Origin: Capitulum mitella
Lineage: Eukaryota > Arthropoda > Thecostraca > Pollicipedomorpha > Pollicipedidae
Assembly: GCA_030062745.1 (NCBI GenBank)
Contig: CP099853.1
Location: forward strand, 2,852,001 to 2,916,000
Direction of reading: 5' to 3'
Length of the DNA stretch: 64,000 nucleotides
Shown: piece by piece, positions 1 through 11,900 of the stretch
Position numbering within the stretch: position 1 is the stretch's first letter
Layout: each line of letters starts with the position of its first letter
Made by a program: the position numbers and the translations under genes
The notes under the pieces: generated by a model
The model's input: the letters and a program-made list of their open reading frames with translations, nothing else
Told to the model about the DNA's origin: nothing
The model's database searches: none

Positions 1-444
1 TTGAAGGGGGCTGACCTCCACCAAAGTAAGAAGAAAAACTAATCCTATTAGTATCGATGCTATCGCCTGAATGTTTTAAGAACGGTCGATCAGAAGAGAA
101 AAGATGAAGTATATGAAGATCAGTGCTGAAAAGGGTGTTATTTTTTGATGGTGAAGAACACCAGAAAATATGTGCTCTGAAAAAATCGTACTCCCCAAAA
201 ATGTCATCTTGTGGATGTATGAAAAAGCTGCATTGCAACCATGTTGAGAAATTTTTATTTGCGCAAGAAAATATCTCTGTCTCCATTCAGTAAGAAGGAG
301 GTTGGCCGTCATGACTGATTTACAACAATAACGCCAACGTAAACCAGTATTACTGTTTGAAAAATCTTGCGCTTCGAAACAAAAATTATACTTCGACACC
401 AAGAACAAATCTTCAACCGTAATATAGATCCAAGCCCATAACGG
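1..444. other. Unassigned sequence
   Basis: No recognisable gene, RNA or repeat. The minus strand has a 110-codon open frame, but it shows no known family motif and has AT-rich, non-coding-looking codon use. If the receptor's 5' exons are upstream, this is probably intron sequence of that gene. Confidence 0.4.
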
Positions 445-895
445 GTCCCTATGGGCCTGTAGTGGCTCCCCTGCTGGCCTGAAGGGTTATACTGCCAGTC
501 TGGAGGGTCCCCTGCCAGCCTGGAGGGACCCCTGTCGGCCTGCAGGGACCTCCTGCCAGCCTATCAGGACCCCTGCCGGCCTTTTGGGCCCCCTACCAGC
601 CTGTAGGGACTGCCTGCCGGTTTGTAGGGCCCAATGCCGGCCAGTGGGACCCCTGTCAGTCTTTAAATGGCCCCGGCTGACCTATGGAGGGAATCCCTGC
701 TGTCCTGTGGAGCCTCTGCTGGTCGATAGCGGCTCCTTGCTGGCCGCTATGGGTCCAGCTACAGCCAGACAGGAGGTCAAACCGGTCTGGAGGGTCTTCC
801 TGTTGGTCTGTAGGGCCCCCTGCTGGGACGTATGGCTCCCGCCAGTTTCTATAGAGCACCTGCTGATCAGGCCCGCATAAACTGATAGGCCCACC
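445..895. repeat. Degenerate GC-rich minisatellite, about 21-bp unit
   Basis: A unit close to CCTGCCGGCCTGTAGGGACC recurs head to tail with many substitutions and small length changes. It can be followed clearly from about 445 to 660 and more weakly to about 895. The overlapping open frames on both strands here (near 584-966) come from this repeat and are not genes. A similar degenerate array lies at 25.57-25.86 kb. Confidence 0.8.
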
Positions 896-1277
896 ACTGG
901 GCGAGGACGCCCAACATTTTTGGCTGATTGTGTTCCTAGCATGCAACGTGAGGAATTAATTGCCATACGGTTCCATGGTGTTGAAAGTGCAACGTTCAGT
1001 TGGATTACTTGCAGTTTTCCCGAAATGAATTTGAAAAATACGGATTTTCCCTTGGAACGTGATTATCCAATCACTCTTGCGCCAGCTTCCTTCTTTAAAA
1101 AATGCTATCTGGGCATTTTCCACGTTTCTATCGCCAATGTTTGTTCACGTTGAATTGCATTGAATTGTGCTGACTGGTGGTTGGTTGAATGAAGTGGGAT
1201 GAGAAATCTGACAATGAATTGGGTAAAAGACAAAAATATGACTCTGTTTCAAAATCTGTTGCAGGTAAAACGAAACG

Positions 1278-1341
1278 ATTGTGTGTATATCTATATATAT
1301 GTGTGTGTGTATGTATGTATGTATGTATATGTGTATATATA
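1278..1341. repeat. TG/TA microsatellite
   Basis: Imperfect GTGTGTATAT and GTAT repeats. It gives a spurious Met/Cys/Tyr-rich reading frame. Confidence 0.85.
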
Positions 1342-1625
1342 AAGATCTACCTTACTTCGTAGTCGCAAGTTATGCATTAAAACGAACAACCTCGAGCCAT
1401 CTCGGATCGTTATCGAAGTTTTACATACACACAGCATCGAATCCGGTACACGCATTCACGGGCCATGTTTTATCTTATCGCACGCGTATGGAACAATGCA
1501 ATCGGGGCTTTCATTGCGCTATTTCGGTTTTGTCTTGCCTGATACTGCTTTATTGAAGGAAAACTGATACAGAGATGTATTTTCTGTGGTACTGATCAGT
1601 GCCGAATGCGTAATGCGCTGTTTCA

Positions 1626-2583
1626 ATAACCCGTCCCGACTGGGGGGGGGGCAGTTAACTGTCCCCCCCACCTGAGGTTTTCCTGGGGTTGCGAGAGAAC
1701 GAACAAATACAGAGTCACAAAACTTCGTGTACCTTTTGTTTCATCAGTGTTACATCTCCTGTCAAAATTTTGACCCCAAGTCAGGTCAGATTCCTGACCT
1801 AGGTCAGGTCAAACGGACTTATGTCCGAAAAAATTTAACGCCCTCTAACTTTTTCGCAAAACAAGATATCTCAATAATACTTTCAGGGATTAGTGATCGT
1901 GATAGATACAACAAATCTGATCTGCCATCTCAGATTTTTCGGAGTTTTCCGGGTCATTGACGTATGGTCAAGCCCATTTTTAAGACATGTCGTCGTTTTT
2001 TCGCAAATTGACGGAATATTTCATAACATTTTTAGTGTGGAGTGAAGCAGACATCTAGTTGCCGTCATTGGGCAAAGTATCAATGACTTCCAGTCATTGA
2101 CCTGAGGTCAGGTCACGAATAACTGTAAATAGCCAAAATGTTCCACCGTCAAAATCGGCGATCAATTACTCAGAATTTGTAGAAATGGCAGAACTAGCTT
2201 GCACAGACATAAGCAATACCAGCAACCTCAAAAAGTTTGAAAAAGTAGCATATTTCGGAAATAAACAGGCTCTCGCGAATAAAGCTCCGCCTGCTTTGTA
2301 GATTGGTAACTAAGAAATTTTTGCAAAATTTAAGCATGAGAAACCATCACAAGAACCACAAGCACCAATAAAATTTACATAGATCGTCTTTTTCCGAAAA
2401 TAAAAGAACACTAAAATTAGTTCCCATCAATTTGGTAACGCGTACGGCAACGGCGCACACCGACAGCTGGCGGGAGAATTACGGTGCCTTTAAGTCAACG
2501 TTTCGGCGTATATATTGAACAAATCTGGGAAATTAGACGTGTATCGGCATCCGCGGACCTTTACCTGTACGCTGGTGTGTTGG
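1626..2583 (+). mobile_element. Family A TTAA element, copy 1 (3' truncated)
   Basis: The left end is ATAACCCGTCCCGACTGGGG, where other copies have TTAACCCG. A G-tract/C-tract palindrome around CAGTTAACTG follows, then an interior with the palindrome CCTGACCTAGGTCAGG near 1795-1812. It matches the intact copies at 9.5, 50.0 and 56.0 kb up to about 2583 and then stops, so roughly the last 240 bp of the element are missing. No transposase is encoded. The element ends about 115 bp upstream of the receptor exon that carries M1, so it forms the end of the preceding intron. Confidence 0.85.
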
Positions 2584-2697
2584 GCAACGAGCGGAAAACA
2601 ACACCGGGATGCACCAGCCCTTCTGCATTGGAGAGGAGAAGCCAGAGATACGTGGTGACTACCGTAGGTTTCAGACGCTTCTTCATTGTCCTTGTAG

Positions 2698-2930
2698 GTA
2701 CCGGATGTTTATCAAGAGGCCGTCGGCGTTGGATCCTAGCTGGAGGACGTACCTGGATGTGTTTGACCCGATCCTGTGGATGGTACTCGGTGTCACCGTC
2801 GTGTTGAGCTCCAGCGCCATCACCGCCATGTACTGGGTGGAAAGGAGGTTCTGTGCGGCCAGATTGCACGAGGGAAACTTCAGTTGGACGGACAACTACA
2901 TGTATATCTTCGGTGCCTTCTGCCAACAAG
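2698..2930 (+). CDS. Receptor exon: end of S1, M1 and first half of pore loop
   Basis: A pyrimidine-rich tract ending TTGTAG precedes 2698, and the donor GTGATG starts at 2931. The first base completes a codon from an upstream exon. The peptide begins YRMFIKRPSALDPSW, the usual link from the S1 lobe to M1. A hydrophobic segment from about FDPILWMVLG to ITAMYWV (M1) follows, then GNFSWTDNYMYIFGAFCQQ, the re-entrant pore loop. It ends in phase 1 inside the glycine codon of CQQG. Confidence 0.92.
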
Positions 2931-5900
2931 GTGATGCCACAGTTGCGGAAGACGAACGTTTCATAGGACACGACAGCGGGGTGTTACTTGTGGTGTCAAA
3001 GTAAATGTTCCAGTTTCTAGAGTTAAATATCACCAAACTGCAGCCTGTAGGTTACAACTTGCGGTTAAACGGATAGTACAAGATGTCTGTGAACCTGAAG
3101 AAAACATTTCTGATGTAGTTTTTTATCCCGTGATTTCGTATTTTTACATATTGTCGTAACAGTTAGGGTATATGCTAATCTTTGTCTTCTAAAATTTCGT
3201 TCATGTCCGTAGTCATTTTATTACAGCACTCCTTTGAACAATTCAGCTACCTTGAAATGCTTTCCTGTGTTGAAGTATGGTCTCCAAGTAAATGTGTCAC
3301 AATGATAGCACGGAGGAGCAAGCCGATGTCGTTTTCGGCAGCCGTAATGTCTTTGGGTTCTTTGGCGTTCGGAATGAAGACAGTTTTTGCTATGTGATAC
3401 GTTCTCTGTTTGTCTCAGATTTCAGAAGGAAACGGTGGCCCCATTCTCGAAAATTCATCCGTTTGTGTCCTAAACATGGACATACGTAGCACATAGTTTC
3501 CGCGCTTGTTCATAGATGTCTCTGTCATTATTCGACTTAGCTGGATTACTTTGCGACTTTTTAGAAACCAGGCCATTCGGTGGGAAACAAAGCAACGGAA
3601 CCAAGAGCAAGAAACTGGTCTTTACTTAGATTACTTTTGGCGAACTCATTCACGCTACTTTGAAATATTACAGTCGTTCCGGTAACCTCCCTGAATGAAA
3701 GTTTGCACCATCTCCATAAACTGATTCCCTTGGGTATTTCGTCGCCTTTCACTTGCTGGGGAAGATGGATTATTTTCTTCCATCTATCTCGAGAAGCAAA
3801 GGTCCGATTTCGATAATGCAGACGGCAGAGGATATCTCGTTACACTGAGGAAGGCTCCAGATATCCACCATTTGTTGGCAAGGGACAGTTGATGACGGGG
3901 TCAGGACAATCGCATGCTAAATCGACATCGTGTAAAGCTAGCCACTGACCACCACTGACCTCACCTGAAGTCATATTCACTTCCGCGACTTGACATTTTT
4001 TTTGTCTTATCACTGATGTCAAAAATAAAAGACATACCGAAGCTCGAAGAGTATCAGAACACCGTATCCATGATTCATATTATGACGTCGTAAGACATGG
4101 TCAGTGGTGACCTGTTAAGCATTTTTTTGTTGAAAAGAAGCTGTGTTGTTCACGTAAAGGCATAGAAAATTTGGAGTTCCTGGCTTTCGTCATTCAGGAG
4201 TTATGTCAGAAAACCAAAGCCGGAGGGGCATGGTATCCGCTATGTTCGTGATGTCTCTGGATATAGCAGTGGAAATAACAAGTTTGTTTCCAGTTGCTGC
4301 CTTAGATCTTCATTAACCTTGGACCGATGTGCCGAATGCACAGAAAACTTGCATGCGAGTGTTTCCAGATTATTTGACATCTGGCGTTTTGCTGAAAGCC
4401 GAAACCATTCGTACAATGAAAGTGATCCTTGAATTATTCATTGATATCAAACAGATAAAGCCGTAAACCATTTACTGTGCTCTGTTACATATTGCTCGTA
4501 CTAAAAGCATGCAAAAATATCAAAACGTCCATCTGACAATAGCTTTGCTAATTCGCGGTTGTTAAAATAGCACTGTGAAAATTGGAGAAGCAACGGTGAC
4601 GTTATACACGATTTTATCCGTTTTTTAGCAGTCAGCGGCGCGTGATTTCAGGCTTTCTCCTCATGAAAAAAGTGTTCGGTCGTTGCCGTTCGCGAATCAG
4701 GGCCGAGTCTGAACCGAGTCTGGACCGGCAGACGTGAACGCGGGTTCCGTCATCAACGTTGCCACGCCTTCCGGGCCCAGCAGGCGTTAAGACGTGTCCC
4801 GTCTTCAGGAGCGGACCGCACGCCGAACGGCCTGGCGACGCGCTTCTTCTTCTGGAGCTTCTTCGTCGCCATGGTGACGATGGTGGCGTCCTACTCGGCC
4901 AAGCTGACGTCCTCGCTGGCCGTGCAGAAGTCGGAGCTGCCCTTCCAGGACCTTGAGGGCATGCTGAAGGACGGCACTTACAAGCTGGCTGTATACTCCG
5001 GCTCATTTATGATGGACTATTTTAAGGTTACTTCTTCGTCTGCGGTTCGGTTCCGCTTAATGAAAACGGCGTAGGTTTCGCGGCGAGTTGGGCAGTGGCG
5101 GAAACAGTCTATCCTAAAGCATAAAGTTAATGGTTTTCCATTTTAGGGAATGTTCAGCCAATTTTTTGAATGGAATGCATTCGAAAGATCATAATTATGT
5201 TTCTGTGGATTTGTAATCAAATGTATGAGTAACAGACATGCATTTTGAACGCACATTTTTTATTTCGATGGCCAAAGACTCATAGAACGTGTACTTTGTA
5301 ATGAATGTGTTCCACATTGCACATGTTCCCATGCATGTATTCGTGAGCATTTTCATGCTGCTGAGTTTTCTTTAAATCCAGCCCAGTGGTGGGTGAGAAG
5401 AGTTAGTTGGGCTTCTCTTGAGATCTGTCAATTTACTGAACCGATTTCGGTGACTCGAGCTCAAGGGATAGTTTGTAGTCGGAACTAAGTTTTCATCATC
5501 GGCCAGTGACCAGTGAAGAAACTAAACTCAAGAAGTATGTAAAAATAATGTAACACTCAGCCACGATCGGGACAATTGTTCTGAAATATCCTGCGCTCTG
5601 GGCCTTTTGCTGGCGAGGTTTGCGATAGCTAGACTTAGAACCTTAGAGAATTTTTCTGATGTATTCAGTTTACATTGGAAACTGACTGTTTATGGCGGAT
5701 TCAGTTTTCCGCTGCTGCATTTTCGTTATAACTAACAAGCGCAAGCGAGCAAACCCTAGCAGCACCGAAAAATGCGGTTTTGAAAATTGACTGCGTTCCA
5801 TATCGAAGTTAAATAAACTTCGATGTTCAACCTGTTCTGAGACTAGTCATACCTCGCTCGTTCCTTGGCAATCACGCATAACGACGCGGAACTCCTCGGC

Positions 5901-8900
5901 AAATACGTTAAATTCTGTTTGTTACAAAACAAACCAATATTTTGAAAAATGTGTTGCCACAAAATACGTTGAGTTTCAGAATTTTAAAATGCATTTCAAA
6001 ACTATGAATATTGAAATGAAATGAGGATATTGGTCCCATGAAGGGAAACGATTTATGTCATTCGGACTGCAGACCGTTGTTTTTAAACATTACGTTCTTG
6101 AGAAGAACGTCTCCGCGATACTGGAACTGCTCTTTCTGTTGCAGTTTACACCGCTGCCAACTCTTCAGAAGGTGTACACGAAACACATTATTCCGGTCAA
6201 TGCTTCTGATGAAAGTCGTGTAAAACAACGGCTTTTAACGGAAAAACTCGTCTTCTTCAATGATTATAACGGTAAGTTTTGTAACGCGTATAAAGGTGAG
6301 GCACCAAGATTGCATTTGGGTTAATAACTGCGTCATCCGGTTGATGTAACAATGTGAAGCGTCGTAAAACTGTGGCAAAAAATTGCCATGTTTTCCCTTT
6401 TAGTTCAACAGGTCAATCCCTCTACAGGACAGATGTAAAAATTGTATTGTTAGCGCCAGCGTTCGAGCATAGCGAAGAGAGTTAACGCTTATACTCAACA
6501 TTGGTTTCTATGGTGAAGACGAAAAGAACAAAACCTTGCATTGCAGTTGCATAGTGATCGGATAAACATTGCAAATGGTGGCAGACATGTGGGCATTGGT
6601 GCATCGATTTCTTACATTTTGATATCACATGGCATTTGCGGATAAAAATATCATATCATATCATTTCAAACTGAACCAGGGTCAGGAGGGAAGGATCCTA
6701 ATGCATGAATGGACGTACGCCCCGCACTAGGCGTAACTTTTTAACATAGTTATTACGGTCAGCCAGACATGAAAACCATTCCACACCGCCAGAAAGATGC
6801 ATGTCTGAAGTTTCGCACTGCGCTTTCCTTTGAGGCATTTGAAAAAAAATGTAGCGTCATTTTGCCTTTGTTTCGGAGCTACCAACCACATACACTTCCG
6901 TTATTCTTCAGCGCCACACGGCTACGGCGAGTTACAAATAAGCAATGTATTTTTTTTTATAAGGAGCAAAGTCGTGTGTATTTTACTGTGTTGAGCTAGG
7001 TTTCGTAGTTGCAGTGTTGAGCAAAGTGCGACCGTGGGCAGGGTGGCGGGTGCTGCGGTGCGGCCCTCGGCTACAAGTCCCGCCGCCCGGCTGTCTCGAC
7101 ACGGTAAAGGTAGCCACATGAGCAGTGGTAGGTACTAAGATCCAATGCATGCACGGATGTAAAAACGTAACCATTCAAGTGTGAAGATAGGATTCCATTG
7201 GAGCATTGATGGTGACATTTATCATCGTCGCCCACATCACCTACAACGTTACGCCTCTAAGGATTCTAAGTCCTCCGAAATTTGCGACAAACGCGAAATT
7301 CGGCCCGAATATTGATACACTGACTTCCTCCCTCTGAGCGCGTCCCTGCCAACATGACGCTTCCCTGCCAGTGGGAAATTGCGGGCCACTGGGCAGAGGC
7401 TACCTGACCTTCACAGATCGGACAGCCAAGTTGGAATGCTAAATGTATGGTGCGTCTGGATGCGGATTTTGGGGTGGCTGCAGTCTTTCCAAAAACACCC
7501 ATAAATGTGACAAACCGAGGAGCTGGCATTGACAGATTCAAAGAGTTTATCGCCGAGTCAAGTTGCGTGCTTGTGCACTGGTTTCAAAAGCTCTCAAAAA
7601 CGAGTCTCACTTTTCTTCTTGGAATGACTCATATCGTAGAGCACCCAAAAAAAAAACAGTTTACCTTACTATGCAGTTTTATCCTGGAAGAATGGACTAA
7701 ACATTTCCACAAGGGGTATCGTTTTCTGAGCTCGTCATTGAGGTTAAGAAGCAAACCAGGTAAGCCAGCACCGTGATTTACGATATCTGAAGTTGACGCA
7801 CAACTAAGTCGAGGCACCAAAAACAGACTCAGTCTAAAAACACTAGCCGTCGCCAATGTTTTGAAGAATTCTAGAATTGTAGTCGTGAGGGAAATAGGAA
7901 GCCCTGAAACCCAGTCTTTTCCTCAAACTAAATTTTTTATACTATTCCTGTCGTCAGACTTAATGTCGAGATATGGGTTCAAGATATAGGTAAAGATATA
8001 GAACTAGATCAGTGGATGCCAGACTGTCTGTAGGTTAGGTTATCGAAGGAAGTTTGCTATTACAAGTCTTTGTATCGGGCGCCGCGTCGAAGCGACCGAG
8101 ACGATCTTCATTGGACTGTTTCTTGTATCTCTATTATTACCTTCCTTTCAGCACATGTCCTAATTCTCAGCGCGGCACCTTACCAGGAGCACGGCACGAC
8201 TGAACGCCCGTTGTCTTCCGATGTTGTATTTTCATGCCCGAATGATATCGTCCTCATCTTTTAGGGGTTTTCCGTCATGTTGTATTTTTCGTGTGCACAA
8301 TAGCCTCAGTTAAACGTGGGTGCCAGATGCTCACGTTTAAGAAGACAAGAACACCACGCAGTTGACCACGGCGAAGAACGGAGGGGCCTGATCGACAGCT
8401 GTGGTGCCCGGCACATTCTCGACTGCTGTGGTGTCCGAAATTCCATGGAACCTATTTCACCGTTTTATAAGCTTGGACTATTTCACGATGCGGCGTAAAT
8501 CCAACGCCAAGGATTTTGGGCCTTAGTTAGATGCGTGTTTGGAAAATGTGAATAATAGTAGTCGACACAAATTCAGCAGTCCTGATGCAAAACAATACCC
8601 TTTTCCACCCCAAATGCATGCCAAACGAACTATATCGACGAATAAACGAGGACTCATTTATGCAGCTGCACCAGTTCTTTGATACGTATTTTGGTTTGCT
8701 AGTCCACTGTGCAGGAAGGCTATACTGTGCCATACCTGTGATATAACCAACATAAGAATTACTGCTTCCAGCTCGACAGGTGAAACAACTGAAGAACCAT
8801 TCTTATTAATATGATTAGGAAGATGCCACGCAAAAACAGCTTTACGAACTATCTCTGGAGCAGCCAATTTAAATGCATTGTTTGTACTCGATCCGCCGAA

Positions 8901-11900
8901 CCATGTGTTCGGCTGCTGTCAGTCCCTCGCTATGCCAGTTTCCACAAACCGGTACCTCTCACATTTGCGGGAATAGTGTCACCAGAGGTACACATTCCCA
9001 AAGGGAGTTCAGTGTGATAAACGCTCGGAGCAAAAATCTCACAATGGAAAAAAAATGTGGTTTCCAACAAAGGTAATGTCATCACCACACTTGCTATGAA
9101 AATCTTGACTGTCCATCCCATGCTGGCCACTCCTATTCAGTTCTGTTTCCAAAACACAGATAAATGGGAAAGATAATCATTGTCAAACTGCCATAAATGA
9201 TGATTCAGGTTCTGCGCGTGTTTCAGTCACCCCTCTTGAAGGCGGCCATGTTTTCACAATTTACAGACCTTGGACCTCAGTGTAGGTTGAAACTTCTGCC
9301 AGTATACCTCCATAGCATTCCGAGACGCACGCTTTGCAACCACGCAGTACGCTTATTCCCAGACATATCTATTTAAGACGGTCCGCTGCGTGCGTTCGCG
9401 GCCGATTTAGAATTCTAGGATCGCCAAATGACAAAAAAACAAACTGCGATCAGATTTAGTTTTCGACAGTGTAGAGAGTGCAACCCTCCTGAAGCTGTTC
9501 GCAGGTTGACCATTAACCTGCGCACGACCTTCGGTCGGTTACGATCATGACCGACGGGGGGGGCATTTGGTCGCCAACTCCCTCTAACTCACGAACGGTT
9601 GGTCGCACGGTAAAAATAAGAACACCGTTGGAACGCTTGTGACGAGTAGAGTTCGAAACTGGTCTCATTTTTAGTTTTAGATAATATGTAAGCAATTTAC
9701 GTGCTATATATGTTCTCTCATAGCCGACTGCATGAGACCGAGAAATGGCCTGAATCTCAAGGACTGTGACTAATAACGCATAGGTAAAGGCACCAGCGCA
9801 CAAGTAAAGGTCCGCAGATGTCGATACACATCTAATTTTTCGGATTTTTTTTTCAATATATGCTCCGAAACGTTGAGTTAAAGACATGGCAAATGTCGCA
9901 CCGGCTGTCGGCGCATGCCGCAGCCGTACGCAATAACAATTTAACGTGAACTAATTTTAGCGTTCCTTTATTTTCGCGACAAAAGCCTGTCCATGTAAAT
10001 TTTATTAATCTTAGTAGTTCTTGAGATGGTTTTTCATGCTTAAATTTTGGAAAAATGCATTAGTTACCAATTTACACAACTAACGGAGCTTTATACGCGA
10101 CAGCGCGTTTATTTCCAAAATGTGAAATTTTTTAAAACTTTGTGAGGTTCCTGGTATTACTTACGTCTGTGCAAGCCAGTTCTGCCATTTTCCACTCATT
10201 CTGAGTAATTCCTCTCTGATTTTGGCGGTGGGACATTTTGGCCCAGTTCAGTTATTCGTGACCTGACCTCAGGTCAATGACTGGAAGCCATTGATACTTG
10301 GCCTAATGACGATAACTACATGTCTGCTTCACTCCGCACTAAGATTGTCATGAAATATTCCCTCCATTTCCGAAAAAAACGGCATGTCTTAAAAATGGAC
10401 TTGACCTTAGATCAATGACCCGAACAATTCCGAAAAAATCTCAGGCAGCAGATTTGTTGCATCTATGACGATCACTAATCCCTGAAAGTATTATTGATAT
10501 ATCTTGTTTTCCGAAAAAGTTACGGGGCGCTGAACTTTTTTGGACATAGGTCCGTTTGAGCTGACCTAGGTCAAAGCTTTGGCACAAGTTATAAAAATGA
10601 TGATGCAAAAGGTACAGAAAGTTCCGTGGCTCCGTGCTCGTTAGTTCTCTTGCAATCCCAGAAAAACCTCAGGGGGGGCGGTCAACTGCCCCCCAGTCGC
10701 GGACGGGTTAACGACTTCCTTGATGAATCCGAAACTTTGCTAAGATGTCATTGTAATACGTGAGCGTACACCGGTGACAAAGATGTGTTTCAGGTTGACC
10801 TTCGTCCGTACGAGAGGTCCAGCCATGTTAAAGATGTTCGGAAGTTGCCAGCTACGTCTCTGATTAATCTGAAACTTTATGAAGCTGATTTTAAAAAACT
10901 TCGGGCATTTCGTGAACCTGAGGTCAGCGCGTTTACAGGGATTGATCTAGAGCCTGTTCCCGAGGGCATTTGAAGGAGGAATATGCGGCTGTGGCCTTCT
11001 TCGTATAGAAAACGTTGTACGCATTTTGCTACGCATACGACGTTAGTCTTATTTACTATTACGCACAGGTGCCATCCATGGTGTCGACTCTTGCACTTGA
11101 GCTCTTACCTGGATGAATTTGATCGTTAGTCGAAATCTGGCACTGGGACCAGTGGAATTTTTGACTCCTTAATCACCTCATAGGGGTCCGTAAGTATGCT
11201 GAAACGCCGCTTTATGTTAAGGATGACGATCGTGGTCCTAAGTCAATGTAAAAAGTTGTCCTGGACCCTCAAAAGTACCTTATGGGTCACATCACATAGT
11301 AACAAATGGAAACTAAAATTAACTAAAATATCGTCCTGTGGTGTCTCCTGAAAGACCACTCTGTAGCTCAAGAACTGTCAAGCAGAATATCACCTTATAT
11401 CTAAAGGTCAAATTTAACTTCCCTTTGTTGTGCTGTTTCTGCATGCATGTTTTTCATTATCAGCCGTCACCCGTGAACTGGCGACGAACAGTGTCCCCCC
11501 CCCAAACGCAACGACGGCAGCACTATACGTCAACATCGAAACAGTCAAAACACTTTGCTATCCAATCAAACAATGCCAAACAATTAAAAAAGGGCCCATC
11601 CATCCAGTGCTTTTGCTATCAGTACTTTTACTTTCAACACTTTTTTCCGTTTTCCCATATGTCGTCACGCGCAATGCAGTGTTGCGCTTGGGTGATATCG
11701 TGTATGTGCGTCGTATGAGGTATGTGATAGCGTGAGAGTTGTTCATGTTCCGCCTAAATATGGTGATGCTTGTGACAGTTTTGCTGACGTTGTGTGCAAT
11801 GAAATGTACTTCTGACTGAAAGAAAAACAGCTATATAGCCGGTTGAAATTTGCTCGGTAGATAGACCAGCACGAGGGCTCTCCAACTGTATCCGGTACAA

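Noticed and set aside
584-966. Overlapping open frames on both strands
   Set aside because: They are by-products of the GC-rich 21-bp minisatellite and show its periodicity, not protein homology.
900-1153. Search for the receptor's S1 exon upstream of 2698
   Set aside because: No frame in 1-2697 shows the S1 ligand-binding pattern; the earlier exons are taken to be outside the window.
2484-2807. A 107-codon + frame overlapping the M1 exon
   Set aside because: Its start is the end of a family A element and its end is the receptor exon read in the wrong frame.
9513-9887. A 124-codon minus-strand frame starting MSLTQRFGAY, recurring at 42.7 and 56.2 kb
   Set aside because: Recurs only because it lies inside family A elements. 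It is shifted or interrupted in other copies and matches no transposase, so it was not called a gene.
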